Shown one piece after another: positions 11,301-22,884 of a stretch of 64,000 nucleotides of DNA. Numbering within the stretch: position 1 is the first letter of the stretch; each line of letters opens with the position of its first letter. Both the position numbers and the translations under genes were made by a program. The notes below the pieces were generated by a model that saw only the letters and a program-made list of their open reading frames with translations, made no database searches and was not told where the DNA came from. Source of the DNA: Strigamia acuminata (lineage: Eukaryota; Arthropoda; Chilopoda; Geophilomorpha; Linotaeniidae); assembly GCA_949358305.1 (NCBI GenBank), contig OX442316.1, forward strand, positions 11,408,001 through 11,472,000, given 5' to 3'.

Positions 11301-13351
11301 TTTTAAAAGAAAATTATAAATAATTATTATTTTTCTATTTAGATTGGAGTTTAGCTTTAAGAATTTTCTTTTTTTCGGAAAACAGAAAGAAATTGTTTTC
11401 ACTTTAGCACGTAATCAATAGAAAAAGCAGAATACGTTTAAGCCTAAAAGCAGCCTGTTGCCTCATACTCAACCCACTATCTGTACTCGTTTCCTTTGGG
11501 AGAATAGTGAAACTTCTTCATGAGTTGCACCTGCTCCCATTTCACTTTACCGGTGCTTAGCACAAAGTTATCCCAAATAACAAGCAAGCTTCGCAAACAA
11601 ACTTCAAAAATATTGAAGTAAAAATACCATGAATCAAACTCCGCATTCAAGATTCTCCATTCAATTTTAATCTTTCAAAGTTGATGTTTTTTTTCTCGAA
11701 AAATTTCATATATTTTCAATTTTTTTTCCATTCACGTACTCAGTCTACAGTAAACAGGCCATAAACGAAATTGATCTTTCCTTCCTTTCTACTGTTCTGG
11801 TAAATTTATTTCTTCCATGAATCGGTATTTTATAACCAAAGAAGCACTTTTAATATTTTATGGTCATTTTTACGAGTAAGATGTAAAGCATATGAATTCA
11901 ACAACGATTTATTTCAATGGCTTTCTTACGTGTACAAAATCGACATGCAAATGCAATTTATGACCCTTTTTTAAATTTTTCCCCCCTTCTTTTTACAGAT
12001 AAGCAAATTAAAATCAATAACTTCACTACAATTTTAAAAGAAAATGAAAGCAAAGATGCTCAATTAGCAAGTGACGGTAGATTGAGAGAATTAAGAACAA
12101 CACGGGTTACAATCTTCACCTTTCTTAACCCTGCATGCCACACACTTCAATTGAGAACTGCTGATGCCACGCCAGATGAGCAAACTTCCATCTAATTCAT
12201 ATTTTATACAACTCCGCTTGAAACAGCCAGTAAACAACAGACCAGAAATTATTCCCCATCACATAAAACAATTAATTTTGCACGCTCGATAATTTTTGCT
12301 ACAGCATCTATTGTTATAATTTGGTTTTAACAGCGCGATGGCGCTTCAATCGATTACAGTCGTTGAAAGCTGAAACACTTGATGCTTTCATATTGAACTT
12401 TCTCTATCAATTTACCGGTACTTCAAGCAGCTTGAGAAATCATACACTGTGAAGGAGCCGAATGAGAATATATATATAAAAAAATGAGTGTTCTAGATGA
12501 TTGTGAGTGGATTGGGATGAGTGATCCCAATTAAATCTCGGAGCCAAACCATTATTGATTTGATAATTCGGGTTTATTGAATAGGAAAAGAACAAGATTT
12601 CTTTTCAGAAATTACTTGATTAAATAAAAGTGGAAATCAAAATGAGAAAACGTTCTTTCCCTTTTGAAAAAGAAACCAGAGCTCCTTTTACACAATAAAA
12701 ATCCGACTTTAATTTATTAGCAAAGTGAATTCGAAGCAGGAACAAGGATTTGCAATATATTTCCCACACATAAGTACCTACTTGTTAATGTAATTATACC
12801 GAATGGAAAATTCGTTCCTGGATGCTATCCAAATTAAAATAATATTGAGATTGAAGCGATAATTGGCGACAGACAATTAGTTTCTGAGAGGAAATTAGAA
12901 GTCAATCTATAAAGACTCATACAGTAAATAACAAGTCAACGTTCGCCCTTAAAAACTCTTCTTCTTCCAACTACAAACCCTCCTTATCAACTAACCCACC
13001 TTTAAACGTCACCGTGCCATTTCCATAAACACCTTTCTTGTAAATTGTTTCAATTTTTTACGTGCTAACAAATGAGGCACAATCATTTTACTGTATCTGG
13101 CTACGTTCCAGTACTCTTGATTTAGTGACTGTCTCACCAGAAAAAGTTTTCCTTCTGCTTTATTGTAAAAAATAAATTGCAGAAAAACTTTTTTTGTACA
13201 TTTATCTAATATTTTTAAGTATTTAAATACGGTTTAATTAATTTATATAAATAATCGTCGTAAGAACTTAAAGCTTACACTATTAACCCAGACCAGACGA
13301 CCCGAAGACACGATTAAAAGCGAAAAGAAATCCATATCTAGCTTGTATAAA

Positions 13352-13376
13352 GCTTGGGATTTCAAATCCCACAAGC
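13352..13376. repeat. Short hairpin
   Basis: GCTTGGGATTT and AAATCCCACAAGC pair across a single C, with a 2-nt bulge on the right arm. No transcript evidence. Confidence 0.55.
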
Positions 13377-14769
13377 AATACGAAGCGACTGTTTATTTTA
13401 GGGTGAGTAATAAGGTCTAACCATAATTGTCTTTCTCTCAACTATGCCATCGAGGTGATATTTCGCAATTTCCAAAGAATAAGAGGGCCAAAATGTACAC
13501 AAGTTGCGCCAAATGAATTCCATCATAAGATTAAAAAGAAATTTTATCTCAAAACAAACAAAACCAAGACTCTTGTGAGTTATAAGAAAATAAGAAGAAG
13601 AAGTAGAAAAAAACATATTTGTACTCCCAACTTTATTTTTATTAAAGTAGAGCCCTACAACGACAGTCGACAACATATAGTAACATAGAAGAAAAAAAAA
13701 ACAGCTAAATTTTTTTTCCCCTTGACGAAAGCGTCACTAGAGCTACAACCTTGGGAAGGGAAATATATGACTTGTTGACTACGAGAAGTGTAATTCTGCC
13801 AACAGCATTCGTGGAAGACATGTATAGTGATCTTTACTCAACTTTTTTTTCGAGTAGCCTCGGCGTGAAAACATTCGTACATCACAAGAAGAATATCAGG
13901 AACAAACCAATTTCGAGCTGACTTCTGATCATGAAAAGGTCGTTTTGCACATACTTCACTCTTTTTTCTGCCTCGTTCACTCAATTGCGGGCCACAAAAG
14001 AAAATGGATTTACTCATGACACTATTCTACGTTATGATTTATAAGTTAGTAATCATCGCCTTGTTATAAAAGTCAAAACGCTTTTTAATAAAACAAATAT
14101 CCACCCATTAAAATGTAATGTACGAGATAGAAAATTTGATATCAAAGCTAAAATCAGAATTTATGCCATCGTATTGTAATATAAATTCCAAATTTGTAGC
14201 TTCGTTTGACTTTAATGATACCTAAATTTTTGTTTGCAGAATACGTACCAGTATTTTATCACCGTTATTACCGTATCGAACTTGCACCAATCGATCTTAC
14301 GACCATTTTGTTAAACATGAACTCAAATGAACTATTGGATATCGCTTTAGTTTTCCAAGTTTCAGCTGCTTCGAACCAACTTTTAATAAAAAGAAGTTAA
14401 AACCAAAACGCCTACGTAACAAGCTTAAAATTGTAGAAAATAATGCCAATTTGCTCCTCTATTTCATTTGAAACCTATTTATCACAAGAAATTTCAACTC
14501 GATAACACGTGTTTCACTTCTCACCTCAATCTTACAACACGACTTATGGGTTAGGTAACTCCCTATCATCTGTGGTCACGTTTTGATTCACTGTAAAAGT
14601 GATATTTCTCACCACAACTCATTTTTAAGCTTCCTTCATAACCTCAACCTAGATTTTAAAGTTTCACCGGTACCTCGCGTTCACCATGCTGTATTTTGTA
14701 TTTACAAAACATTTTGTTTTCTACTTTACACTTTATCAAAGCTTTTAGAGGTGTTCACGATTCTTTTTT

Positions 14770-14786
14770 TTCTCTCTCTCTCTCTC
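14770..14786 (+). repeat. (TC)n microsatellite
   Basis: Eight TC units following a T-run. Confidence 0.8.
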
Positions 14787-17050
14787 AAACAAAAAATCAA
14801 ATTACCACGGTATTAGCCGACAAATCTAAACTTAAAACATCCATTATCATCCTAAACAGATCATGCAGATCGGCACTTTTCCAAATCACAGACACTCAAA
14901 TTACAATCTACTCTACGCTAATAAAAGCCTGAAATTCTGAATAAGTGCCTATTTTTATTAGCAATTCCTAAACACATCAAGAATTTGATTTCTGCATAAT
15001 GTTAGCGAATAATGTAGACTTTTACGATTCAAATTTCTACTTAAAAAAAAAGAGTGTATAAATAGCTTAACTTGTTCGTTTAGAGGATCGTTTCTTGCAA
15101 TATAAACCAAATGGTTCTTATTTTTTCCTCCCTAAATTGCGAATCGTTTTAGTACCCATACGAGCAAATGAAAATTTAATTAAAAGGCGGCACAGGCTAC
15201 AACGTAAAACATAGTACCAAAATATCCTATCTAGTCTTGCCATGCACGCATGTACATTCTGCTTGAATGCATGGAAATCACCTGTTTACAGTTTCATAAC
15301 TTGTTTATCCATTAACGAGAAATCCACAACAACAAAAAAATTCTTTTTGTTTCATACAGAAAAGAAAAAATTTCCTCAAAAACATAAACCACCCAATTTA
15401 ATCACAGCGTAACTTGAATAAAACATCCTCCTAATTACCTAAGACAATGTCAGTCTGACACTTTCAAAGTAAATTTTCATGTAGACGTTGTAGATTCTTT
15501 CTATACTCATCTTTTGTATCTCCTGCGCTCTGCGTAGGGAATCCGCGAGGGCATATCGCGTGACATTGAAAGGGAAACTATAGCTACTCGCAGACAACAC
15601 TATCTGAATTGCCAACATTTTCGCCCAACTACCACCAACTATTAACCCTCACATTACAATAGCGTTAAGTTAAAAGCGTCGCTAGGTAAGGGAAACTGTA
15701 TTTCATATTTGGGTAATTGCTCTCGCCATCAATAATTCACAACATGCAACTGCCAGTAGTGATTAATGAACTATAACTGTCATGTCTACTCACTAGATGA
15801 ATGGTCAAAGATCAGTATTGTACAACACAATCTATGTATACCGCAGCAGTACGTGCAAATGATGATAGAGGGAGATTTCTTTTGAGCCAATTTGATTTTG
15901 ACTAATTGACAAAGGACAAACTGAACAAAAGATTGAAGATAATAAATGATCTTGAATTAAAATTTGTAATTCACAAACTGAAAAATATATTTGATACCAT
16001 CACAGCATTTATCAAGCTAGCATTGATTAACAGCGGGTCTCTGGTAATCTCGCTTGAGCATTGTTTTTTAAATAACGTTATACTGTGACTTCAGATGTTA
16101 TCTCGCTAAATAATAAAGCCATTAACGTTTCAAACTGTAATTCATGTGCACCACGAGGCTAAAAACTCGCATGTGACAACAACTTCCTCTATTTTACACT
16201 AGAACTTTCTACAAAATTAAAATTATAATAATCTAACAAACTAGCTATTGGATTTATGACCACTTTTATATTTTAATCAAAAACAAAGATCAACAAAATC
16301 AATGAATTCTTCCAACGTCTCCAATCCCAAAGCCAAACGCAAACGCAAACGAATTTCATCTCTAATGTTTGCTTTCAATTTGATTACAAACACAGCATGG
16401 TTGAACATGAGGAAATAAGCAGACTTATTTTGTGTCTGTTCTGAAATTAACTCTCTACCATGTATATACTCGTCTTGAGAGTCATTTTTCTCGGAACCGC
16501 TTATTTTATTTGTGGCCCTACCCATGTTAATGGAGATTAAAATGTCATCACATGTCCTAATTATGTTAAATTTAGTGTATCAACCATCCGGCCCTCCCTG
16601 TTTTTACTTCCCAGTACGCAAATTAAAAACAACTTCTACAATATACTTAAAAATTGTATACTGTAAATTAAAATTTTCTGCAGGGATAGAATATTTTCAT
16701 TTTGTTTCGGCAGAATTACATTTTTCATTTGGCAGTTGGCACTGAATATTTTGATCGTAATGTACAATAAATCAATGAAATATTGACCAAGTCGATACTT
16801 CACAGTGAGTGGAACACTAAAATAGTGCTAGACAGCCTAAAGCCGCGCTTGTGATGTTCAAATCTAAACACCAACTGACAAATGTAACTGCAAAATAAAC
16901 AGAATTACTCAATTGAAGAAATAAAAATCAATAATTATTTTGGGAAATGTTTGTCATCACTTGCACCCAAAACCTGCTCGGCGTCATCAGTTCGACAAAG
17001 TGCTTTTTCCTATCAATACCTAAACGTGACCGACTCTTTTCACTTTTCCA

Positions 17051-17060
17051 CGCATGCGCA
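17051..17060. promoter_or_regulatory. NRF1/ewg-like palindromic motif
   Basis: CGCATGCGCA, overlapping the palindrome GCATGC; a second identical copy is at 22875-22884 in the GC-rich block 22860-22925. NRF1 family (erect wing in flies) sites look like this. The motif is rare in such AT-rich DNA, but unverified. Confidence 0.3.
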
Positions 17061-17204
17061 GCTGTCATTGAATCGCTTGGCAGTTCAGCAATCCTCTGCT
17101 CTATTAGTTGGAAAAATATGTTATCTGCGTGAGGTGTCTCCGGGCGGACGTAAAGATCGCCTGACGTGTCGTTTATCAAACGTCACAACGGGGCAAAAAG
17201 CATT

Positions 17205-17231
17205 TACCGTACTGCCTCGATTTAACGCCGG
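17205..17231 (+). repeat. Left terminal inverted repeat of the MITE-like element
   Basis: 27 bp, beginning TACCGTACTG and ending AACGCCGG. It is an exact reverse complement of 17503-17529. Confidence 0.85.
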
Positions 17232-17502
17232 TCGTATCTAAACGCCGGCTCCTGATTAAGCGCCGGGCAAACTGAGGACGAAATGGCAATAAACGCCGGC
17301 CTTAAATGAACGCCGGGTTTGTTTAAACGCCGGGTTGAAACGTTTTTTAAACGTTTTGAGAGGTCTTTTGGTCGAAACATCGAAGAATAGCTAGCAATGA
17401 GTGGCTTTCCAATTTTTTTTTTCGGTTAGACGCCCGGCGCGAATAATCGCCGGGCTTTGAATGAACGCCGGGGGGGTCAACTAGAAAAAATGAATAAACG
17501 CC

Positions 17503-17529
17503 CCGGCGTTAAATCGAGGCAGTACGGTA
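17503..17529 (-). repeat. Right terminal inverted repeat of the MITE-like element
   Basis: 27 bp, beginning CCGGCGTTAA and ending CAGTACGGTA. It is an exact reverse complement of 17205-17231, and the adjacent base of the target is T. Confidence 0.85.
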
Positions 17530-20500
17530 TTATCCAACCCGAACTGATCGATAGAGGAAGAAAGACAAAAGACGCCATAACTAAGACGAACAAGATGAGT
17601 TACAAACAGCTGTTCTTTTCTATTCTACTTAACACCTCAAAAGATGGCAACACTATCGACTTGTGTCCGCAGGCAATATTACTTTGAGAACACCATCAGC
17701 TGATAAGAAATAGCAAGTCAAGTAACAACAACATCTTTCTTTAAGAGACAAACCGACAAGTCTTCAGAGCAACCTGATTTTTTTTGACAAGATACATTCT
17801 GCTTTTTCTTTAAAAAAAAATCACTGGGAAGTGGAAGGAAAGGGAAAGAAGGGGAAAGAAAAAAGGATCCCCCACTCAAAACACCAGCTGAACACAAGAA
17901 AGATACAACGTAAGTCCATTACACGAGATAATGCTGAATCACGAGTCGGTTCCTCCATCATTAATATGAATTCTGCGTGAGACATAGGCTCGTTTTCTTT
18001 AGAAACAGAGCCTCAAAACATAACACTTTAGAAGATGCAGGCTTCCTAATTAATGTTTGTATGAAGTACACTTCATAACAAATTATTTCAAGAGAGGGAA
18101 GAAAAAAGTATTAGATTCACACTACGACTTTAAAAGTTGTAAAAACGCACAGAGATGTCAATCTTAATTGAAAATTTCACATAAAACTAATAAAACAATG
18201 TGTGAAATTAAATTATAAAGAAAAATTAGTTTTTGAGTACTATTCTCACTTGGAATTAATCAGTAAATTACATTTTAGCCATTTATATTGTAAAGCTGCA
18301 CCAATTTTATTTATAAAACGCATTAACAGGCACCCCCAGAATAAGAATAAACAAACATATATTTTAAAAATAACCATGGTCTGAAACCCCCATCCCTACC
18401 GTAGTAGACTGAATGTGTTTGCACCGTAATTCGATCTGCCATAGTTGTCCCAGTCAACATTGCAAGTCCCTAAGCATATACATCTTCCAACTACAGTATA
18501 CTAAGTGTGGATTCTGTGGATGTAATTCTAGACACGGGTAGAAATTCGTTATTCACCTTTACTGAGTCAATACTAAACTATTATAAATACAAAGATAACA
18601 AATGTGCTCACTTCTCAAATGTGTTGCAAACATGTGGTGTGGGTATTTATTTTCTATTTCTGACTGCATTTTTGGTCGTCACAAATTCACCTTGCAGACC
18701 AAGAGACCACACACTACTATTTCATTGTTTTGGTGACTAATTTTCTAACTTGTATCCAAATAAACAATTCTATTCTTATCTGTTTGCACTAGGCACAGCC
18801 ATTTACTCTTTCCTCGACATTAAACTACAAAACTCTTCCCGTTTGTTTTTCATACCAGATTAAATCTCTCCACGAAACCAGTTAATTTCGTTCTCGTGAC
18901 ATGTGCAAAAAGAAGTAAAATTTAATAATTCAGATAGGGCATGGCGAATAAAATTATATTCACCGTGAGATAGGGCTATCTGGGTGATCCTTTAAAAATT
19001 AAAGACATAAACTATTAGAAAAATGGAATAAATTAAGAGTTTTTAAAAATTGTACCGCAAATATGTTTTTTTTAGATATTATAAAATCGCTTTAAGTTCT
19101 TGTTTTAGATGAAAAACAAGCATCTGATCAGTGTGCTCAAAGTATTGCGGCTTCCATCAACATTCAAATCCAATGACTCTAGTCATTAGGAAAGCAGCAG
19201 CAAAGTCTCATATCGTCAGTCTCCTGAGAAAACCAATTTCCATTCTTAGTCCATCAATATCAAGCCAGACCAGCAAAAAATTGGAGAGATTTTAGCAAAA
19301 TAAAATAAATTAATATTTAAAATAAAAACACTTCCACTTTTCTAACGATAAAGCTGATTTTTATAAAAATTAATTTAATCATTTAAAAAAAAATATGTTA
19401 TGTACCGTAATAATTCATTTCCCTTTCCTTTGTATTGGGTGGTTTAGAATTATTTTCACATTCTTCTACGAAGTTATTTCTTCTTTCAGCAAGAAAATCA
19501 AAAATCAAATGTTGATTACATTTCATTCGCTTTTTGCATACGTAACAAGGTCATATGATGTTGCATGAATCCACGAACCACAAATGCACGCACAGCTACA
19601 ATATGAAATAATGTCACGTTCGATCAAAAAGAACAACCGACTGCATAAAGTTAGTAAAAAAAAAAAAGTTGAGCCAGTTCCTCAAATGGCGCCATTTTGT
19701 TGGCGCCCAAAGTAGAGTGGACAGCCAAGAATAAAACGAAGGTCTTTTCTCTCTGGACATATACTTAGAAAGGAAAAGAGGAACAGAAAAAATGTCCAAT
19801 GCAATTTTTGGTCAGAGGATTAGATGAGAGAGAGGAAAGCACGTGACCTTTTGTCGACCTTCCAGAACTGCCCCTTTGAGTAATGAAGCGAGCAAGGCAA
19901 CAAGTAATTAGATTCTTTCTTTCTAAAACGATAGTAAAGCTGTGTAGGCATGGTCGGTTTTTCTTGTTTTTGCTACTGTGCTCAAGAGGCATTGCCAAGT
20001 ACCTTCTAACAAGGTTTAAACATTTCCATTTAATTGAAGAGAAAACCACCATTCGTACGAAACTACCTTACTTTTCAAGAACGATGAGACATATAAAACC
20101 ACCGTTTTTTTTCTTTTCTTTAGAACGACTTTAAAACTTCTTAAAATTAATAAATGTCACAGTGCAACGTTCAAAAACTTCCGAGACATCTTTCATATTT
20201 TTTGTTTTGTTTTTAAAGATAAAAACAAGTAATGTCACGTATAAATTAATAATTTTTTCTCTGAAAGTAAATAAGTATTGGAGAAACCAGCAACAAACAA
20301 AATCATAAACATGCACTTTAAACTCAAACCAAAATTCAAATTCTACATTTGCAATGAAAAAAATAAAAAAATTGAAAAAGCTTTTTAACAAAATAAAATC
20401 CTATATATATATTTTTGTGTATTTGGCTCTTTTTTTTATTTAAGATGGCTGCTGACATCAAAGTGTAGCTAAAGGGCAGACAGGCGAAGTCGAGAGAAGT

Positions 20501-20663
20501 GGTAATAAAAAAGCAACGTCCATTTATCGATAAAAGGAATTAACAATGGGATTGAGCATTAAATATGCAATCCTAAGAAAATAGTATTTAAAAGACATAA
20601 ATAACAAATTCACCTTGACCCTGTGGTTATAATTATGACTGGCAAACACAAACAACGCAGATT

Positions 20664-20745
20664 CGAGCATCCTGGACTGAGAATTGAACCACAGACCTCC
20701 TGACAGCCGGTCAGGTGCACTTGCACTTATGCTAGCTCTATACAC
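20664..20745 (-). mobile_element. tRNA-derived SINE head or tRNA pseudogene
   Basis: Reading the minus strand, TAGCATAAGTG (20734-20724) matches the Pol III A-box consensus TRGYNNARNNG at every fixed position. GGTTCAATTCT (20690-20680) matches the B-box GGTTCRANTCC except at the last base. The spacing is 33 nt. Between them CCTGA/TCAGG forms a 5-bp stem with a 7-nt loop, like an anticodon arm. The acceptor stem does not pair and the T-stem is weak, so this is not a functional tRNA. A SINE head is the best reading. The body would extend toward lower coordinates, but I see no clear 3' tail or target duplication. Confidence 0.5.
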
Positions 20746-22874
20746 ATGGGCTGCTTGCCAGCCCTTACAAAGAAAATCCAAAAGTATAAACATAAAATTC
20801 AGTAACTCATGAAATGGAATTTTATTTCCAAGAAAACGAAAACGAAATTAAGTGAAAAAATAGATAAAATTGAGTTATATTAAGATCCAAGCTGGACAGC
20901 TGGACCATAATTCATTTACTCAGTTGTGCTTATTCGAACCATGTAGCTGAAAAACATTTGATTAGCAATCCTCTCTCCATTTCCCCTCTATAACCTTCTT
21001 ATTTACTTTATTTTCAAATGCTAGGGTAAAATGTCTTCATACAAAAAAATAAAAATTAAACTAAAAAAATTTGATGCCATCTAGTTGAAAAAGGGACTTA
21101 TTACAACATCCAATACCAAAGAATTCAACAAGCTGGAACCGAGCGATCACAATTAATTTGTTAAATTCTCTCGGAAAGACCTCACCAAGCATTGGATTTG
21201 GCTCTTCTTAAAATCATTATTTTTGTTAGGTTTAATTGCATTTCCGAATAATATTCAGTTTCAGCCAGCAGGAAATTTGAATAATCCTTGCACGTAAGCC
21301 AGGAAACATTATATACAATTCCCAGTTCGCCAATACTGTCAAACGCTTTAGACAGATTTCTGTTCATTTCAACAATGTTTTCACTCAACTTGTGTCAAAT
21401 TCTGTTGATTCAGTCAGTATAGGATGTAGTATAAAAGAATGAATAATTTAAATTCCGCACTGTTCCATCAAAATTTAAAATCAATTGCCTTAATCCCATG
21501 TTAATGAGACACAAGAGTGGCAGTTTGCGCCATTTCTAAATGAGAACGCAATAACACAACAGACCAAGTGGAAATGAATTAAGTAAAATTTTGCTTGACT
21601 TTAATCAGGACAACATGTGACAAGGTGTAATGTCATTTGTCATTTCATTTGCTTTGTTCCGACTTCCGAATAACCATGTGCACACTACATGAATTTAAGA
21701 AAGAGAGAATAAAGTGTTAATTTCTATGTAAAAATAAAAGAATTCACTGCAGCGTGTATAAAAAGACAAATCCAATAAGTGTTTTAAAAGCTGACGATAA
21801 TCTATTTGCAAAAAAAAAAAATGTAGACACATTTTATGCTAACGATTCAAGCGGAGAATTTAATAAGAATTCAGCAACACTTTCAAAATTCGAAATACAA
21901 TCCCGAGCTAAGTGAATACAAAAACAGTTAAAACCGACAAAAGAAAATTTCCCACCACCTTATCTGAGCTGCAGATAACACTTGTTAAATGTAGCATTTA
22001 TGCGTAATGTAAATATTAAGATGGCGGAAACGACTGTGCAAGCCATAAAAGTATCACAAGAAAATGACTACCAACTACCGTGACTGACAAAAAAAGGTCG
22101 CCTGCCGTTACATGCACGTGCGCAAGAAAGAGATCCTATTACTAAAGTTGAAGACGAACTTCATTAAGCGATCATGTAAGGAAAGCTGAGCGCAATATCC
22201 ACGAGCTTTGCTTTAAATCAGCAAAATGAATATAAACTGTACACTAGATTACTTTATTAGAAACTGGATCGTTTACAATATTCTTGCGTTACATTTTCAC
22301 AGTAAAAAAAAATTATATTATTTTAGATTCTGCATTTCCAATATGAAAATTGGTCATAAATCGATACTACGGTAATTTATCTTTATTTTTCTGCTGTACC
22401 CTTCTTTAGGATTTTTTTTCTTTTAAAACTATTAATATATGAAATTGGAATTCCCCCCAACCCAAAATAATTCCTTATAAATTTAATCGCTTGAAATCTA
22501 ATATCAATTGATGATTTTAAAACAGTGTATACTGCTACATAAAAGTGAATCGATCGAATAATCCTCGACATCATCTACTTTCACTGCACTGAGTGTGATA
22601 AATGTGCGAGGCTACAGAGGAAAGTCGCCCACCAGGCGGTCAATTGCTATTGTGCGTGCAGTGCAGTGAAGCCCACTCGAATACACAGTACAAATTCATT
22701 CCCAAAGTGGTCAATTCAATACTAGCCATCGAGTAAAAAAAATAAGTTAATTTCGACCATGGGTTCAATTTATTACGCATTAAATCATCATTAGAAATAA
22801 AAAGTTATTGGATAAACTCGACGACTTCGTCGTTCCAGATAGTTGCAAATCTTAACTGTGATAGGGCGGCCGTT

Positions 22875-22884
22875 CGCATGCGCA
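22875..22884. promoter_or_regulatory. Second NRF1/ewg-like motif
   Basis: CGCATGCGCA flanked by two CGGCCG palindromes (22868-22873 and 22895-22900). The whole 22860-22925 block is GC-rich in AT-rich surroundings. Confidence 0.3.

Larger units (their letters stand above)
5536..17204. other. Intron segment: no supported gene
   Basis: AT-rich intronic DNA. Besides the palindrome cluster (7660-7762), the tRNA-like fragment (8277-8378) and the hairpin at 13352, it holds a purine-rich GC-raised patch at 10620-10820 that ends in a donor-like GGT|GTGAGTAA. That patch is open in two plus-strand frames, neither recognised. Confidence 0.6.
17205..17529. mobile_element. MITE-like element with perfect 27-bp terminal inverted repeats
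   Basis: The ends are perfect inverted repeats of 27 bp, 17205-17231 against 17503-17529, with outer sequence TACCGTACTGCC. The element is non-coding and about 325 bp long. If the terminal TA is the target-site duplication (TA at 17205-17206 and 17528-17529), the element proper is 17207-17527 (321 bp) and the ends resemble Tc1/mariner-type insertion at TA; that superfamily call is inference. Internally CGCCGG recurs at 17226, 17243, 17261, 17294, 17311, 17328, 17448 and 17466, with neighbours mostly 17-18 bp apart, plus an inverted copy at 17503. GC content is far above the flanks. No transposase is present, so it would be non-autonomous. Confidence 0.85.
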
